Shown here piece by piece: positions 8,075-14,597 of a stretch of DNA of 14,597 nt. Position 1 is the stretch's first letter; every line of letters begins with the position of its first letter. The stretch is from contig RFZH01000032.1 of assembly GCA_009920815.1 (NCBI GenBank), positions 1 through 14,597 of the forward strand. The letters are read 5' to 3'. The stretch comes from Paracoccaceae bacterium (GTDB taxonomy: Bacteria > Pseudomonadota > Alphaproteobacteria > Rhodobacterales > Rhodobacteraceae). The position numbers and the translations under genes were made by a program. The notes under the pieces are model-generated. The model was not told the DNA's origin. It was given only the letters and a program-made list of their open reading frames with translations, and made no database searches.

Positions 8075-8098
8075 CGGTGTTCGCACTGAACCTGCCAT

Positions 8099-8127
8099 AA
8101 AAAAAGGCGCATTCTGTTGAATGCGCC
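8099..8127 (-). terminator. Intrinsic terminator of recA
   Basis: A perfect 9-bp inverted repeat, GGCGCATTC (8106-8114) and GAATGCGCC (8119-8127), with a 4-nt loop. On the minus strand it is followed by seven T residues (8105-8099). It begins 24 nt beyond the recA stop, in the correct orientation and place for a Rho-independent terminator. Confidence 0.92.
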
Positions 8128-8151
8128 CTATATATTTCAGATCAGAAAAAC

Positions 8152-9213
8152 TTAAGCTTCCATGACGTCATCGTCACCATCATTCATTCCGAAATCAAGC
8201 CCGTGCGCAGCACGTATCTTGTCTTCGATTTCGGTAGCAACAGTTTGGTTTTCCCGCAGATAATTCTTGGCGTTTTCTCGACCTTGACCAATACGTTCAT
8301 CCCCATAACTGTACCAAGCGCCAGATTTATCAACCACACCAGCCTTGACCCCAAGATCCAGTAATTCGCCAGTCTTGGAAATACCTTCGCCATACATGAT
8401 ATCAAATTCGACCTGCTTAAAGGGCGGAGCAACTTTGTTTTTGACAACCTTAACACGGGTTTGGTTCCCAACGACTTCTTCGCGATCCTTAATTGCGCCA
8501 ATGCGGCGAATATCCAAACGTACAGACGAATAGAATTTCAACGCATTACCACCGGTCGTGGTTTCAGGGCTGCCAAACATGACGCCAATTTTCATCCGGA
8601 TCTGGTTAATAAAAATCACCATACATTTGGATTTACTGATGGACCCTGTGAGTTTGCGCATTGCTTGGCTCATCAAGCGGGCTTGAACACCAACGTTGCT
8701 GTCCCCCATATCGCCCTCAAGCTCGGACTTTGGCGTCAAAGCCGCAACTGAGTCGACAACAACCAAGCTTACCGCGCCCGAACGCACCAACGTATCGGTG
8801 ATTTCCAAAGCTTGCTCACCTGTATCAGGTTGCGAAATCAACAATTCATCCAGATCTACACCCAGTTTTTTGGCATATTGCGGATCAAGTGCGTGTTCAG
8901 CGTCAACAAACGCGCAGACACCGCCTTTTTTTTGTTCCTCTGCAACACAATGCAGCGTCAATGTGGTTTTGCCCGAACTTTCTGGGCCATAAATTTCAAT
9001 GATCCGCCCTTTTGGCAAACCACCAATTCCTAATGCGATATCCAAGCCAAGCGAGCCAGTAGATGTCGCCTCAATCTCTTGGATGGCGTTCTCGCCCCCC
9101 AGTTTCATGATTGAGCCTTTGCCGAATTGACGCTCAATCTGCGCCAACGCGCTGTCGAGTGCTTTTTGCTTATCTGCGTTTTTTTTATCTGTCATTGAAA
9201 GAAGGTCTGCCAT
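8152..9213 (-). CDS. recA: Recombinase RecA
   Basis: A 353-residue RecA, the ATP-dependent strand-exchange protein and LexA co-protease of the SOS response. Seen: Walker A GPESSGKT (76-83), Walker B LVVVDSV (150-156, Asp154), the DNA-binding loop L1 at 166-175 (EGDMGDSNVG) and L2 around 207-222, and an acidic C-terminal tail (DGDDDVMEA). I place the start at the ATG at 9213 (MADLLSMTDKK), which has AAAGGCG a few bases upstream. The open frame extends back to 9315, but that extension would run through the promoter and SOS box and does not look like RecA. A second ATG at 9195 (MTDKK) is possible but has no clear ribosome-binding site. The coding region includes two 8-nt homopolymers read in frame. 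Confidence 0.98.
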   Translation of the reverse strand: MADLLSMTDKKNADKQKALDSALAQIERQFGKGSIMKLGGENAIQEIEATSTGSLGLDIALGIGGLPKGRIIEIYGPESSGKTTLTLHCVAEEQKKGGVCAFVDAEHALDPQYAKKLGVDLDELLISQPDTGEQALEITDTLVRSGAVSLVVVDSVAALTPKSELEGDMGDSNVGVQARLMSQAMRKLTGSISKSKCMVIFINQIRMKIGVMFGSPETTTGGNALKFYSSVRLDIRRIGAIKDREEVVGNQTRVKVVKNKVAPPFKQVEFDIMYGEGISKTGELLDLGVKAGVVDKSGAWYSYGDERIGQGRENAKNYLRENQTVATEIEDKIRAAHGLDFGMNDGDDDVMEA

Positions 9214-9269
9214 TTGTGAATTCGCCTTTCTTATTTCACAGCAATCGACATTCGGCAATCGCCAGTTTT

Positions 9270-9284
9270 GTTCTACTCTTGTTC
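9270..9284 (-). promoter_or_regulatory. LexA/SOS box of recA
   Basis: The minus strand reads GAAC-N7-GAAC (plus strand GTTC-N7-GTTC), the direct-repeat SOS box known for alphaproteobacterial LexA. It starts 2 nt after the -10 element of the recA promoter and covers the presumed transcription start, an ideal place for repression. Confidence 0.88.
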
Positions 9285-9286
9285 TC

Positions 9287-9315
9287 TTTATGCGACCAAA
9301 ATAAGAACATTTCAA
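9287..9315 (-). promoter_or_regulatory. Sigma-70 promoter of recA
   Basis: Minus strand: TTGAAA (9315-9310, 5 of 6 consensus bases), a 17-nt spacer, then CATAAA (9292-9287, 4 of 6). With the SOS box immediately downstream, transcription would begin near 9280, giving a leader of about 65 nt. Confidence 0.75.
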
Positions 9316-9338
9316 GAAAATTTTTATTAAAATTACTT

Positions 9339-9368
9339 TTGCATAAAAACATTAACAGAGTGTATACA
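9339..9368 (+). promoter_or_regulatory. Weak candidate promoter for the sulfotransferase-fold gene
   Basis: The AT-rich divergent spacer contains TTGCAT (9339-9344) and TATACA (9363-9368) at 18-nt spacing, reading toward the gene at 9398. The match is poor (3 and 4 of 6 bases), so this is only the best local candidate. Confidence 0.25.
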
Positions 9369-9397
9369 TACATAGGTAAGAGGGTGGATCAATTCAC

Positions 9398-9994
9398 GTG
9401 ATTGTTTTTATTAAGAAAAAACTTGTTCTTTTGGCAAATCCCAAAACGGGATCTACCGCAATCCAAGCTGCACTTGACCCAATAGCAGATGCCACCTTTC
9501 GCAATCCTCCCGGGCTGAAACACACAAATATTCAGCGTTATAACCGATTTTATCGCAAAGCGTTTGAATCACATGCGCAGGGTCCTTTGGAAACTGCATG
9601 CTTGGTCCGCGAACCGATAGATTGGTTGGGCAGTTGGTATCGGTACCGCGCGCGTCCGCAGATTGTCGGACAACCCAGCTCTACGGCGCATCTATCATTT
9701 GAAGAGTTTGTTCTTGCCTATCTTGGGGGCACCCGCCCCGAATTTGCAAAAGTCGGCGATCAAGCACGGTTTGCCATGGCTAAAGAAAACACTGATCAAA
9801 TCACCCATCTGTTTCAATATGAACAGATGGATCTGTTTATTGATTTCTTAAATGATCGCCTTGGGGCATCTATCGTGTTGCCTAGGGTGAATGTATCGCC
9901 ACTGGCATCGGTTGAACTGTCTGGGGCGACAAAGGCCAAATTACACAAAAAATGTGCTGATCAATTTGATCTATGGACGTCAGCTCGGCGTTAA
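9398..9994 (+). CDS. Sulfotransferase-fold protein of unknown function
   Basis: A 198-residue protein with the two nucleotide-binding signatures of PAPS-dependent sulfotransferases. A P-loop-like NPKTGSTA (residues 14-21) follows a short beta strand, and a 3'-phosphate-type motif VREPIDWLGSWYRYR (70-84) supplies the expected Arg and Ser. Sulfotransferases move sulfate from PAPS to a hydroxyl or amine; neither acceptor nor activity can be read here, and the protein is shorter than most family members. Relatives between recA and cckA in Rhodobacterales are often labelled 'gamma-glutamyl kinase', which the sequence does not support. The start is GTG, with GGGTGG at 9382-9387 as ribosome-binding site. 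The stop overlaps that of the convergent cckA by 4 nt (TTAA, 9991-9994). Confidence 0.75.
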   Translation: MIVFIKKKLVLLANPKTGSTAIQAALDPIADATFRNPPGLKHTNIQRYNRFYRKAFESHAQGPLETACLVREPIDWLGSWYRYRARPQIVGQPSSTAHLSFEEFVLAYLGGTRPEFAKVGDQARFAMAKENTDQITHLFQYEQMDLFIDFLNDRLGASIVLPRVNVSPLASVELSGATKAKLHKKCADQFDLWTSARR

Positions 9995-11598
9995 TGCATT
10001 TGCTGCTGAACGGTTTGGGTCAGTGCGTCCAACGAAAATGGTTTTGGCAAGAATACGGAATTCGGAACACTGGCTTGCTGTGTTTCCAAGACGTCTTCTG
10101 CGTAGCCTGACACAAAGACAACCCGTGTGTTTGGACGCTCGACCAAGGCTTCTTTTACCCAGCTGGGGCCATCACGTCCTGGCATCACAATGTCGGTAAC
10201 AAAAACGTCGACGCGCAATGATTGGTCGCGCAACTTTTCCAACGCCTCTTCTGCCGAACAGGCTTCGATGACCTGATGCCCCCGAAGTTTAAGCGCACGC
10301 GAAGCAAAAGTGCGTACAGGCGCCTCATCTTCGACCAACAAAATAACGCCGCACCCATGATTAACTTTGGCCTTTGGCGTGACTTCGACGATGGGGGCTT
10401 GTGTGATTGGATCTGCATCAATGGCAGGAAAAATTAACGTAAACTCAGTTCCCTGCCCAAGTATTGAATCCACAAATATATAACCACCGGTTTGTTTCAC
10501 GATACCATAGGCGGTTGACAGCCCAAGTCCCGTGCCTTCGCCAATGCGTTTGGTGGTATAGAAGGGTTCAAAAATCTTGGACAGCTTGTCCGCCGGTATA
10601 CCGCACCCTTGATCTCGTACAGAAATCTTGACGTATTCACCGATCGGGATCGTAACGCGGTCACGCGACATCGCCGCGTCAATATTCCAGTTTTGAGTTT
10701 GGATTTCAATTTTCCCACCATCGGGCATCGCATCACGGGCATTCAGCACAAGGTTCATCAGCACTTGTTCAAGCTGGCGTTTATCAGCGCGCACATGTCG
10801 TAGACGCGGATCATGGGTTAAATCCAAATCAACCTTTTCACCAACCAAGCGGTTCAAAAGATGGGTTAGATCTGCCAACGTATCGCGCATATTCAATGAC
10901 TCGGGCCGCAGGGTTTGCTTACGCGAAAATGCCAATAGTTGTGACACTAATGCTGCAGCGCGATTGGCATTTTGATTGATTTGGGTCAAATCAGCAAAAT
11001 CCTGTGATTGATCATCATGGCGCAACAATAACAGATCACAATGCCCGGTGATCGCGGTCAAAAGATTGTTAAAATCGTGCGCTACGCCACCCGCCAACTG
11101 ACCAATTGCTTGCATTTTTTGGCTATGTACGAATTGAGCCTCAAGCGATTTAAGCTCGGTTGCATCTGACAAAACAGCAATCAATCCGTCCTCATCACCC
11201 AATTTGATGCGATTAAGAATGACTTGGACAAACACCTCTTTGTCACGGCGCGCCAAGCGCAAAAACTCAGGATGATTGATCGCACGCCCTTGTACAGCAT
11301 CTTCGATCCAATCGGGAATTGAACGTCCCAACCCTTCTAACAAATCTTGGATCATAACCTTTTGGTTCGATGAAATATCCAACAATTGGTAGGCATATGA
11401 ATTCGCCTGAACGATTGTGCCATCCACGCTAGGTTTGACCATTGGTACGGGCAGAACCGCAAAGTCGCTGCTTTCTGGCGGTGCGCTGCTTGCAACATCC
11501 GGCGGCAGTAAAAATATTTCGCAACCGCCCTCAACCTCGCGATTGAGGACAAAAAAATCCTGCCGACCTTGCCCGTGTCTCGATCGTATTAATCGCAT
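9991..11598 (-). CDS. cckA: CckA fragment 3: PAS, kinase and receiver domains
   Basis: A 535-residue open frame. The first 16 residues from the ATG at 11598 are out of the natural frame; true CckA starts at VLNREVEGG (residue 17). It contains a second PAS-like region (about 50-150), the HisKA box with His174 in GGVAHDFNNLL, HATPase boxes MNLVLNARDAM (281-291), VRDQGCGIP (327-335) and GEGTGLGLSTAYGIV (353-367), and a receiver domain (418-533) with EDE, Asp469 in VTDIVMPG, and Lys519. The whole catalytic output survives here, without the membrane anchor. Confidence 0.75.
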   Translation of the reverse strand: MRLIRSRHGQGRQDFFVLNREVEGGCEIFLLPPDVASSAPPESSDFAVLPVPMVKPSVDGTIVQANSYAYQLLDISSNQKVMIQDLLEGLGRSIPDWIEDAVQGRAINHPEFLRLARRDKEVFVQVILNRIKLGDEDGLIAVLSDATELKSLEAQFVHSQKMQAIGQLAGGVAHDFNNLLTAITGHCDLLLLRHDDQSQDFADLTQINQNANRAAALVSQLLAFSRKQTLRPESLNMRDTLADLTHLLNRLVGEKVDLDLTHDPRLRHVRADKRQLEQVLMNLVLNARDAMPDGGKIEIQTQNWNIDAAMSRDRVTIPIGEYVKISVRDQGCGIPADKLSKIFEPFYTTKRIGEGTGLGLSTAYGIVKQTGGYIFVDSILGQGTEFTLIFPAIDADPITQAPIVEVTPKAKVNHGCGVILLVEDEAPVRTFASRALKLRGHQVIEACSAEEALEKLRDQSLRVDVFVTDIVMPGRDGPSWVKEALVERPNTRVVFVSGYAEDVLETQQASVPNSVFLPKPFSLDALTQTVQQQMH

Positions 11599-12064
11599 TC
11601 CAAGTCAGTTTTTTTGAATCATTTAGATGGCATAGTTGTGTGGCATGCGACCCCAAAACATCACGTGCGGCCTGATTAAGATCACGGATTGTTCCGTTTG
11701 CCGCAACTCTTATTGATGCAATACGGGATGGAAAATTTGTTTCACCATCCTGGAAACTTAGGCGTTCCAAGCGCCACAAAATGCGTGATCGTCCCTGTTG
11801 CCACGCAGGGATGCGCCAATGGCCATCTTCTGTCAACACGATGTCTTCAGCGTAGGATTGCGCCAAAAGGATGCGACGCATTTTGGAAATAACCATCGCA
11901 GCGTCTGGCAATTTGGCCGATAACCAAATTGTCAAACTGTCCCCCATCGATCCGGGCAACACGGCTTGGGCTGATTGATTTGCACCCACCACAATGCCGA
12001 TGTCATTCGTGATCACACAAAACGCCCGATCACTATGAAAAAAAAGAAATATTGCGAAATACAC
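11531..12064 (-). CDS. cckA: CckA fragment 2: first PAS-like region
   Basis: A 177-residue open frame. True CckA content begins at HSDRAFCVITNDIG (residue 10 onward), right after the 8-T run, and runs through a PAS-like domain. It ends at AGFF (168-171), where a 7-T run (plus 11551-11557) shifts the frame into CPQSRG and a stop. It has no plausible start of its own in the natural protein; its ATG lies in the overlap with fragment 1. Confidence 0.6.
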   Translation of the reverse strand: MYFAIFLFFHSDRAFCVITNDIGIVVGANQSAQAVLPGSMGDSLTIWLSAKLPDAAMVISKMRRILLAQSYAEDIVLTEDGHWRIPAWQQGRSRILWRLERLSFQDGETNFPSRIASIRVAANGTIRDLNQAARDVLGSHATQLCHLNDSKKLTWNAINTIETRARSAGFFCPQSRG

Positions 12065-12296
12065 GCGATTGAAACCAGGTCTCGGTCACACTGTGCACCA
12101 ACGGAATAAGCGCAAAACAGCCGAGAAAAAGACCAAGCATTCGGATCAGATCAGCCTGTCGCGATGACGCGTATTGGGCATAAATCACCAAAACGAACGC
12201 GATTGCAAAAACTGCGATCGTGGCCCCGACCCGCGCCCTGACATGTGAATGATCGATGCGAAAGCTTTGGCCGTTGATATTGGGGCTATGTGACAC
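12033..12296 (-). CDS. cckA: CckA fragment 1: N-terminal membrane part
   Basis: An 87-residue open frame from the GTG at 12296. It holds a short cytoplasmic start, helix 1 (VGATIAVFAIAFVLVIYA, 23-40) and helix 2 (GLFLGCFALIPLVHSV, 55-70). It ends at a TAG just after the sequence ISFF-S, when the 8-T run (plus 12038-12045) shifts the frame. As it stands it would give only a two-helix stub. Confidence 0.7.
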   Translation of the reverse strand: MSHSPNINGQSFRIDHSHVRARVGATIAVFAIAFVLVIYAQYASSRQADLIRMLGLFLGCFALIPLVHSVTETWFQSRVFRNISFFS

Positions 12297-12305
12297 GGTT
12301 GCGGT

Positions 12306-12310
12306 CTCCT
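12306..12310 (-). promoter_or_regulatory. Ribosome-binding site fixing the GTG start of cckA
   Basis: AGGAG on the minus strand, 9 nt before the GTG at 12296. It supports a GTG start in place of any ATG for the membrane part of cckA. Confidence 0.65.
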
Positions 12311-12312
12311 AG

Positions 12313-12333
12313 ATGAATGAGATGATCATTCAT
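12313..12333. repeat. Dyad between rsmB-type gene and cckA
   Basis: A perfect 8-bp inverted repeat, ATGAATGA (12313-12320) and TCATTCAT (12326-12333), with a 5-nt loop. It lies just upstream of the cckA ribosome-binding site. It lacks a T-run and is AT-rich, so an operator or leader hairpin is more likely than a terminator. The binding factor is unknown. Confidence 0.5.
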
Positions 12334-12340
12334 GCCAGTC

Positions 12341-12366
12341 GTTAAAATCTCGTTAATCAGTTAACG
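12341..12366 (-). promoter_or_regulatory. Predicted CtrA-binding box upstream of cckA
   Basis: The minus strand reads TTAACGAGATTTTAAC (12356-12341), an exact match to the CtrA consensus TTAA-N7-TTAAC. A third TTAAC lies at 12364-12360; with 12356-12351 it also forms a 6-bp dyad (CGTTAA / TTAACG, 4-nt loop). The box is 44 nt before the cckA GTG, inside the 87-nt gap behind the rsmB-type gene, which places it at a likely cckA promoter. Since CckA sits at the head of the phosphorelay feeding CtrA, this suggests feedback control. Binding is inferred only from the motif. Confidence 0.6.
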
Positions 12367-12383
12367 CGATTATCCAGTGTTTT

Positions 12384-13553
12384 TCAGCCGTTTTTTTGTG
12401 ACAAATGGGCGACGAAAAATCCGTCTCCGTGTCGGGTTGGCACAAATTGGTGCATCTCGATTACCCCCCAATCAGGATGGGTTTCGCAAAACAAGGTAAC
12501 TTGGTTTTGATTTTCACATGACAAAACCGAACAGGTGGCATAGACAAGTGACCCGCCGGCCGCGACGCGCGATGCCGCATCAACCAAAATAGAGTATTGG
12601 ATCGAAACAAGTTCACCAAGACGATCGGCGGTCAATGCCCATTTTCCCATGGGATCGCGCCGCCACGTCCCTGAGCCCGAACAAGGCGCATCGCAAAAAA
12701 CCGTTTTATAAGAATTATTTAAGTCACTTAATTCGCGCAAAACACGAACATCTACACCTGCGCGCGCAGCACGAGCAGGAAGATCAGACATCCGTTGCGC
12801 GTCGACATCAAATGCGTCGACCTGTGTATTCAGCCACGCGGCCAAAGCTAAGGATTTACCCCCGGCACCAGCACAATAATCCAGCACGCTGCCCCCGCCG
12901 TTGCGTGGCAACACCATCACCGAGGCCTGCGATGACGCATCCTGCAACTCTACCAAACCTTGAACATACGCGCGCGATTGCGCAATTTTTCCAGTGCGAC
13001 CAGTAACATGAACCGCTGTTTCGATCGTGGGATGTGGCTCTGCGTCTATTTCATCTTGGTGCAACAGCTCAAGTGCATGTTCTCGAGATGATTTCGCAAG
13101 GTTGACCCGCAAGAACACATCAGCCGGATCCCACAACGCCCGCGCAATAAGTTGCGCATCGGATCCAAGATCAGCCTGCCACATTGGCCAAAGCCATTGC
13201 GGGATATCATGCGCGGTTGCGGCGTCTAAATCAGGTTGAAAGAGCATTTCTTGATCACTTAACGCGGACGGCCCATGCCCTCCAACCTGACCAAAAATTG
13301 ATGCAAGATCGACCGCGCTGTTCTTTAGAAATCCACGCATCCAGTCGCGACCGGTGGTTCCATTGGTGATCGCCAACGATGACGCCTTGCGACGCAGCGC
13401 GCCGTAGACGTGATCACGCACGGCAGCACGGTCTTTTGACCCGGCATATCGGCTGTTTCTGGCCCAGCGGATCAAAGCCCCTTCGACATTCTGGCCCGCG
13501 AGGATCGCATCTAGTATCTCGATTGCGGCTGCAACGCGGGCGGCAGGTGTCAT
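12384..13553 (-). CDS. RsmB/NOP-family rRNA (cytosine-C5) methyltransferase
   Basis: A 389-residue class I SAM-dependent RNA m5C methyltransferase. An N-terminal helical region (about 1-140) resembles the NusB-like part of RsmB. The Rossmann domain has SAM motif I DYCAGAGGKS (225-234), the acidic strand end DAFDVD (246-251), motif IV DAPCSGSGTW with Cys291, and motif VI YATCS with Cys341. In this family the TCS cysteine attacks the cytosine and the PCS cysteine helps release the product. Both are present, so it should be active, most likely on 16S rRNA, though the exact position is not certain. Roseobacter members form their own branch, so I leave the symbol blank. It begins 3 nt after guaB and probably shares its transcript. 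Confidence 0.93.
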   Translation of the reverse strand: MTPAARVAAAIEILDAILAGQNVEGALIRWARNSRYAGSKDRAAVRDHVYGALRRKASSLAITNGTTGRDWMRGFLKNSAVDLASIFGQVGGHGPSALSDQEMLFQPDLDAATAHDIPQWLWPMWQADLGSDAQLIARALWDPADVFLRVNLAKSSREHALELLHQDEIDAEPHPTIETAVHVTGRTGKIAQSRAYVQGLVELQDASSQASVMVLPRNGGGSVLDYCAGAGGKSLALAAWLNTQVDAFDVDAQRMSDLPARAARAGVDVRVLRELSDLNNSYKTVFCDAPCSGSGTWRRDPMGKWALTADRLGELVSIQYSILVDAASRVAAGGSLVYATCSVLSCENQNQVTLFCETHPDWGVIEMHQFVPTRHGDGFFVAHLSQKNG

Positions 13554-13556
13554 GGG

Positions 13557-14597
13557 TCAACCAATCCGATAATTCGGGCTTTCACGTGTGATTTGAACAT
13601 CGTGAACATGGCTTTCTTTTAGACCAGCGCCGGTAATTTTTACGAAATTACAGCGGGTGCGCATCGCTTCGATATTGGCATTTCCCGTATACCCCATCGC
13701 AGCGCGCAATCCGCCCACCATTTGGTGCAGGACGGCTGATGCTGGACCTTTATACGGGACTTGACCTTCGATACCTTCAGGAACCAGTTTGTCGCTTGCT
13801 GCGTCTTTCTGGAAATAACGGTCGGCAGATCCACGCGCCATTGCGCCCAAAGACCCCATGCCGCGATACGCTTTGAACGAACGACCTTGGTACAAAATAA
13901 CTTCGCCCGGGGATTCATCGGTGCCCGCGATCATCGATCCAATCATTGCACAGGACGCGCCAGCCGCGATTGCCTTTGCAAAATCGCCCGAGAATTTTAT
14001 ACCGCCATCCGCAATGACCGGAATATCGCCTGCCGCTGATGCACAATCCATAATTGCTGTCAGCTGGGGCACACCCACACCCGCCACCATCCGCGTGGTA
14101 CAAATTGATCCAGGTCCAATACCAACCTTGACCGCATCTGCGCCCGCGTCAATCAAAGCGCGCGTCGCCTCAGCCGTTGCAACGTTGCCGGCAACTACTT
14201 GGATATTGCCGAATTCCTTTTTGATACGGGTAACGGCATGTCCGACACCTTCGGAATGGCCATGCGCCGTATCAATCACGACCAAGTCGACGCCAGCATC
14301 AATCAACGCAGCCGAGCGTTCATAGCCTGCGTCGCCCACTGTCGAGGCGGCCGCGACGCGCAAACGCCCCAGATCATCCTTGCACGCTGTCGGATAGAGC
14401 ACGGATTGCTCTGTATCCTTCAGGGTTAGCAGTCCCGTCAACTTGCCCTCTGCATCAGTGACGAGCAGTTTTTCGATGCGACGCGCCTTCATCAGGCTGA
14501 TCGCCTCTGTGCGGTCTGCAGGTTCATGCAGAATAGCAAGGTTTTCATTGCTCATCATTACGGAAACGGGGGTGTTTTCATCCTGAGCAAAGCGCAT
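13557..14597 (-). CDS. guaB: IMP dehydrogenase, N-terminal part beyond the window
   Basis: The C-terminal 346 residues of IMP dehydrogenase, which oxidises IMP to XMP with NAD+ in guanine nucleotide synthesis. The fragment starts inside the CBS/Bateman module (about 1-65, with a VTDAEGKLTGLLT strand-turn). It then covers the second half of the barrel: NAD-side DTAHGHSEGV (109-118), the catalytic loop GPGSICTTRMVAGVGVPQ with Cys166, the IMP phosphate site DGGIKFSGD (198-206), and YRGMGSLGAM (244-253). The ATG at the window edge is an internal methionine, because about 130 residues carrying the first barrel strands are missing by comparison with the family. The gene is intact to its TGA. The rsmB-type gene follows after 3 nt. 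Confidence 0.97.
   Translation of the reverse strand: MRFAQDENTPVSVMMSNENLAILHEPADRTEAISLMKARRIEKLLVTDAEGKLTGLLTLKDTEQSVLYPTACKDDLGRLRVAAASTVGDAGYERSAALIDAGVDLVVIDTAHGHSEGVGHAVTRIKKEFGNIQVVAGNVATAEATRALIDAGADAVKVGIGPGSICTTRMVAGVGVPQLTAIMDCASAAGDIPVIADGGIKFSGDFAKAIAAGASCAMIGSMIAGTDESPGEVILYQGRSFKAYRGMGSLGAMARGSADRYFQKDAASDKLVPEGIEGQVPYKGPASAVLHQMVGGLRAAMGYTGNANIEAMRTRCNFVKITGAGLKESHVHDVQITRESPNYRIG

Larger units (their letters stand above)
9991..12296 (-). pseudogene. cckA: Hybrid histidine kinase CckA, coding frame broken twice
   Basis: Three overlapping minus-strand frames together make one CckA. Removing one T from each of two T-runs (plus-strand A-runs at 12038-12045 and 11551-11557) gives a continuous 767-residue protein, a normal length for Rhodobacterales CckA. 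CckA phosphorylates or dephosphorylates CtrA through ChpT, controlling motility, gene transfer agent production and, in other alphaproteobacteria, the cell cycle. Reconstructed order: two membrane helices (about 23-43 and 52-69), two PAS-like regions (about 90-380), HisKA with His406 in VAHDFNNLL, HATPase with N-box Asn518 and DQGCGIP, then a receiver domain with Asp701 and Lys751. Apart from the two shifts no domain is damaged. The start is GTG with AGGAG 9 nt upstream. The cause may be real mutation, slippage-based expression or base-calling error. Confidence 0.85.

Noticed and set aside
8079..8091. GTTC-N5-GAAC in the recA-alaS gap as a second LexA site.
   Set aside because: It is an inverted pair with 5-nt spacing, unlike the alphaproteobacterial direct repeat with N7; four-base arms occur easily by chance.
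9214..9315. N-terminal extension of RecA to 9315.
   Set aside because: It would translate the promoter and SOS box, and it does not match the start of RecA proteins.
9327..9356. TTAA pair between recA and the sulfotransferase-fold gene as a CtrA box.
   Set aside because: The half-sites are 21 nt apart, not 7, in an AT-rich spacer.
12351..12366. CGTTAA-TCAG-TTAACG dyad as terminator of the rsmB-type gene.
   Set aside because: The stem is 6 bp and AT-rich with no T-run after it; it is better explained by overlapping TTAAC half-sites of the CtrA-type box.

Overview
The window is a chromosomal segment from an alphaproteobacterium, most likely a Rhodobacterales (Roseobacter-type) species of moderate G+C content. 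The assignment rests on the neighbourhood guaB – rsmB-type methyltransferase – cckA – sulfotransferase-fold gene – recA – alaS – DUF1330 gene, a typical Rhodobacterales arrangement. It is supported by an alphaproteobacterial direct-repeat SOS box (GTTC-N7-GTTC) at recA and a CtrA-type box (TTAA-N7-TTAAC) in front of cckA. I cannot name the genus from sequence alone. No mobile element, CRISPR array, tRNA or rRNA is seen, and no gene-free stretch reaches 300 bases.

Left part (1-5091, plus strand): an EamA/DMT-family permease, then a tightly packed run of five genes. These are an uncharacterised P-loop protein, metA (homoserine O-acyltransferase, with the glutamate that predicts acetyl-CoA use), a membrane-anchored alpha/beta hydrolase, a PPK2 polyphosphate kinase and a TetR-family regulator. 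Spacing from metA onward is -17, +1 and -8 nt, so these genes are probably co-transcribed and translationally coupled. The TetR gene looks damaged: its normal C-terminal end survives, but in another frame.

Middle part (5056-9213, minus strand): recA, then alaS and a small DUF1330 gene. recA has a -35/-10 promoter with an SOS box at the presumed start of transcription and a strong intrinsic terminator behind it. alaS therefore needs its own promoter, and a candidate is present. The DUF1330 gene begins 6 nt after alaS and probably shares its transcript.

Right part (9398-14597): a GTG-started sulfotransferase-fold gene diverges from recA and converges on cckA with a 4-nt stop-codon overlap. cckA, the hybrid histidine kinase of the CckA-ChpT-CtrA phosphorelay, is complete in content (767 codons) but is split over three frames by two apparent +1 changes, each in an A/T homopolymer run. 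Upstream lie an RsmB/NOP-type RNA m5C methyltransferase and the 3' part of guaB (IMP dehydrogenase), 3 nt apart. Most genes here are housekeeping. The items worth a second look are the double frameshift in cckA, the CtrA box in front of it, the collapsed tetR, and the two uncharacterised conserved genes.
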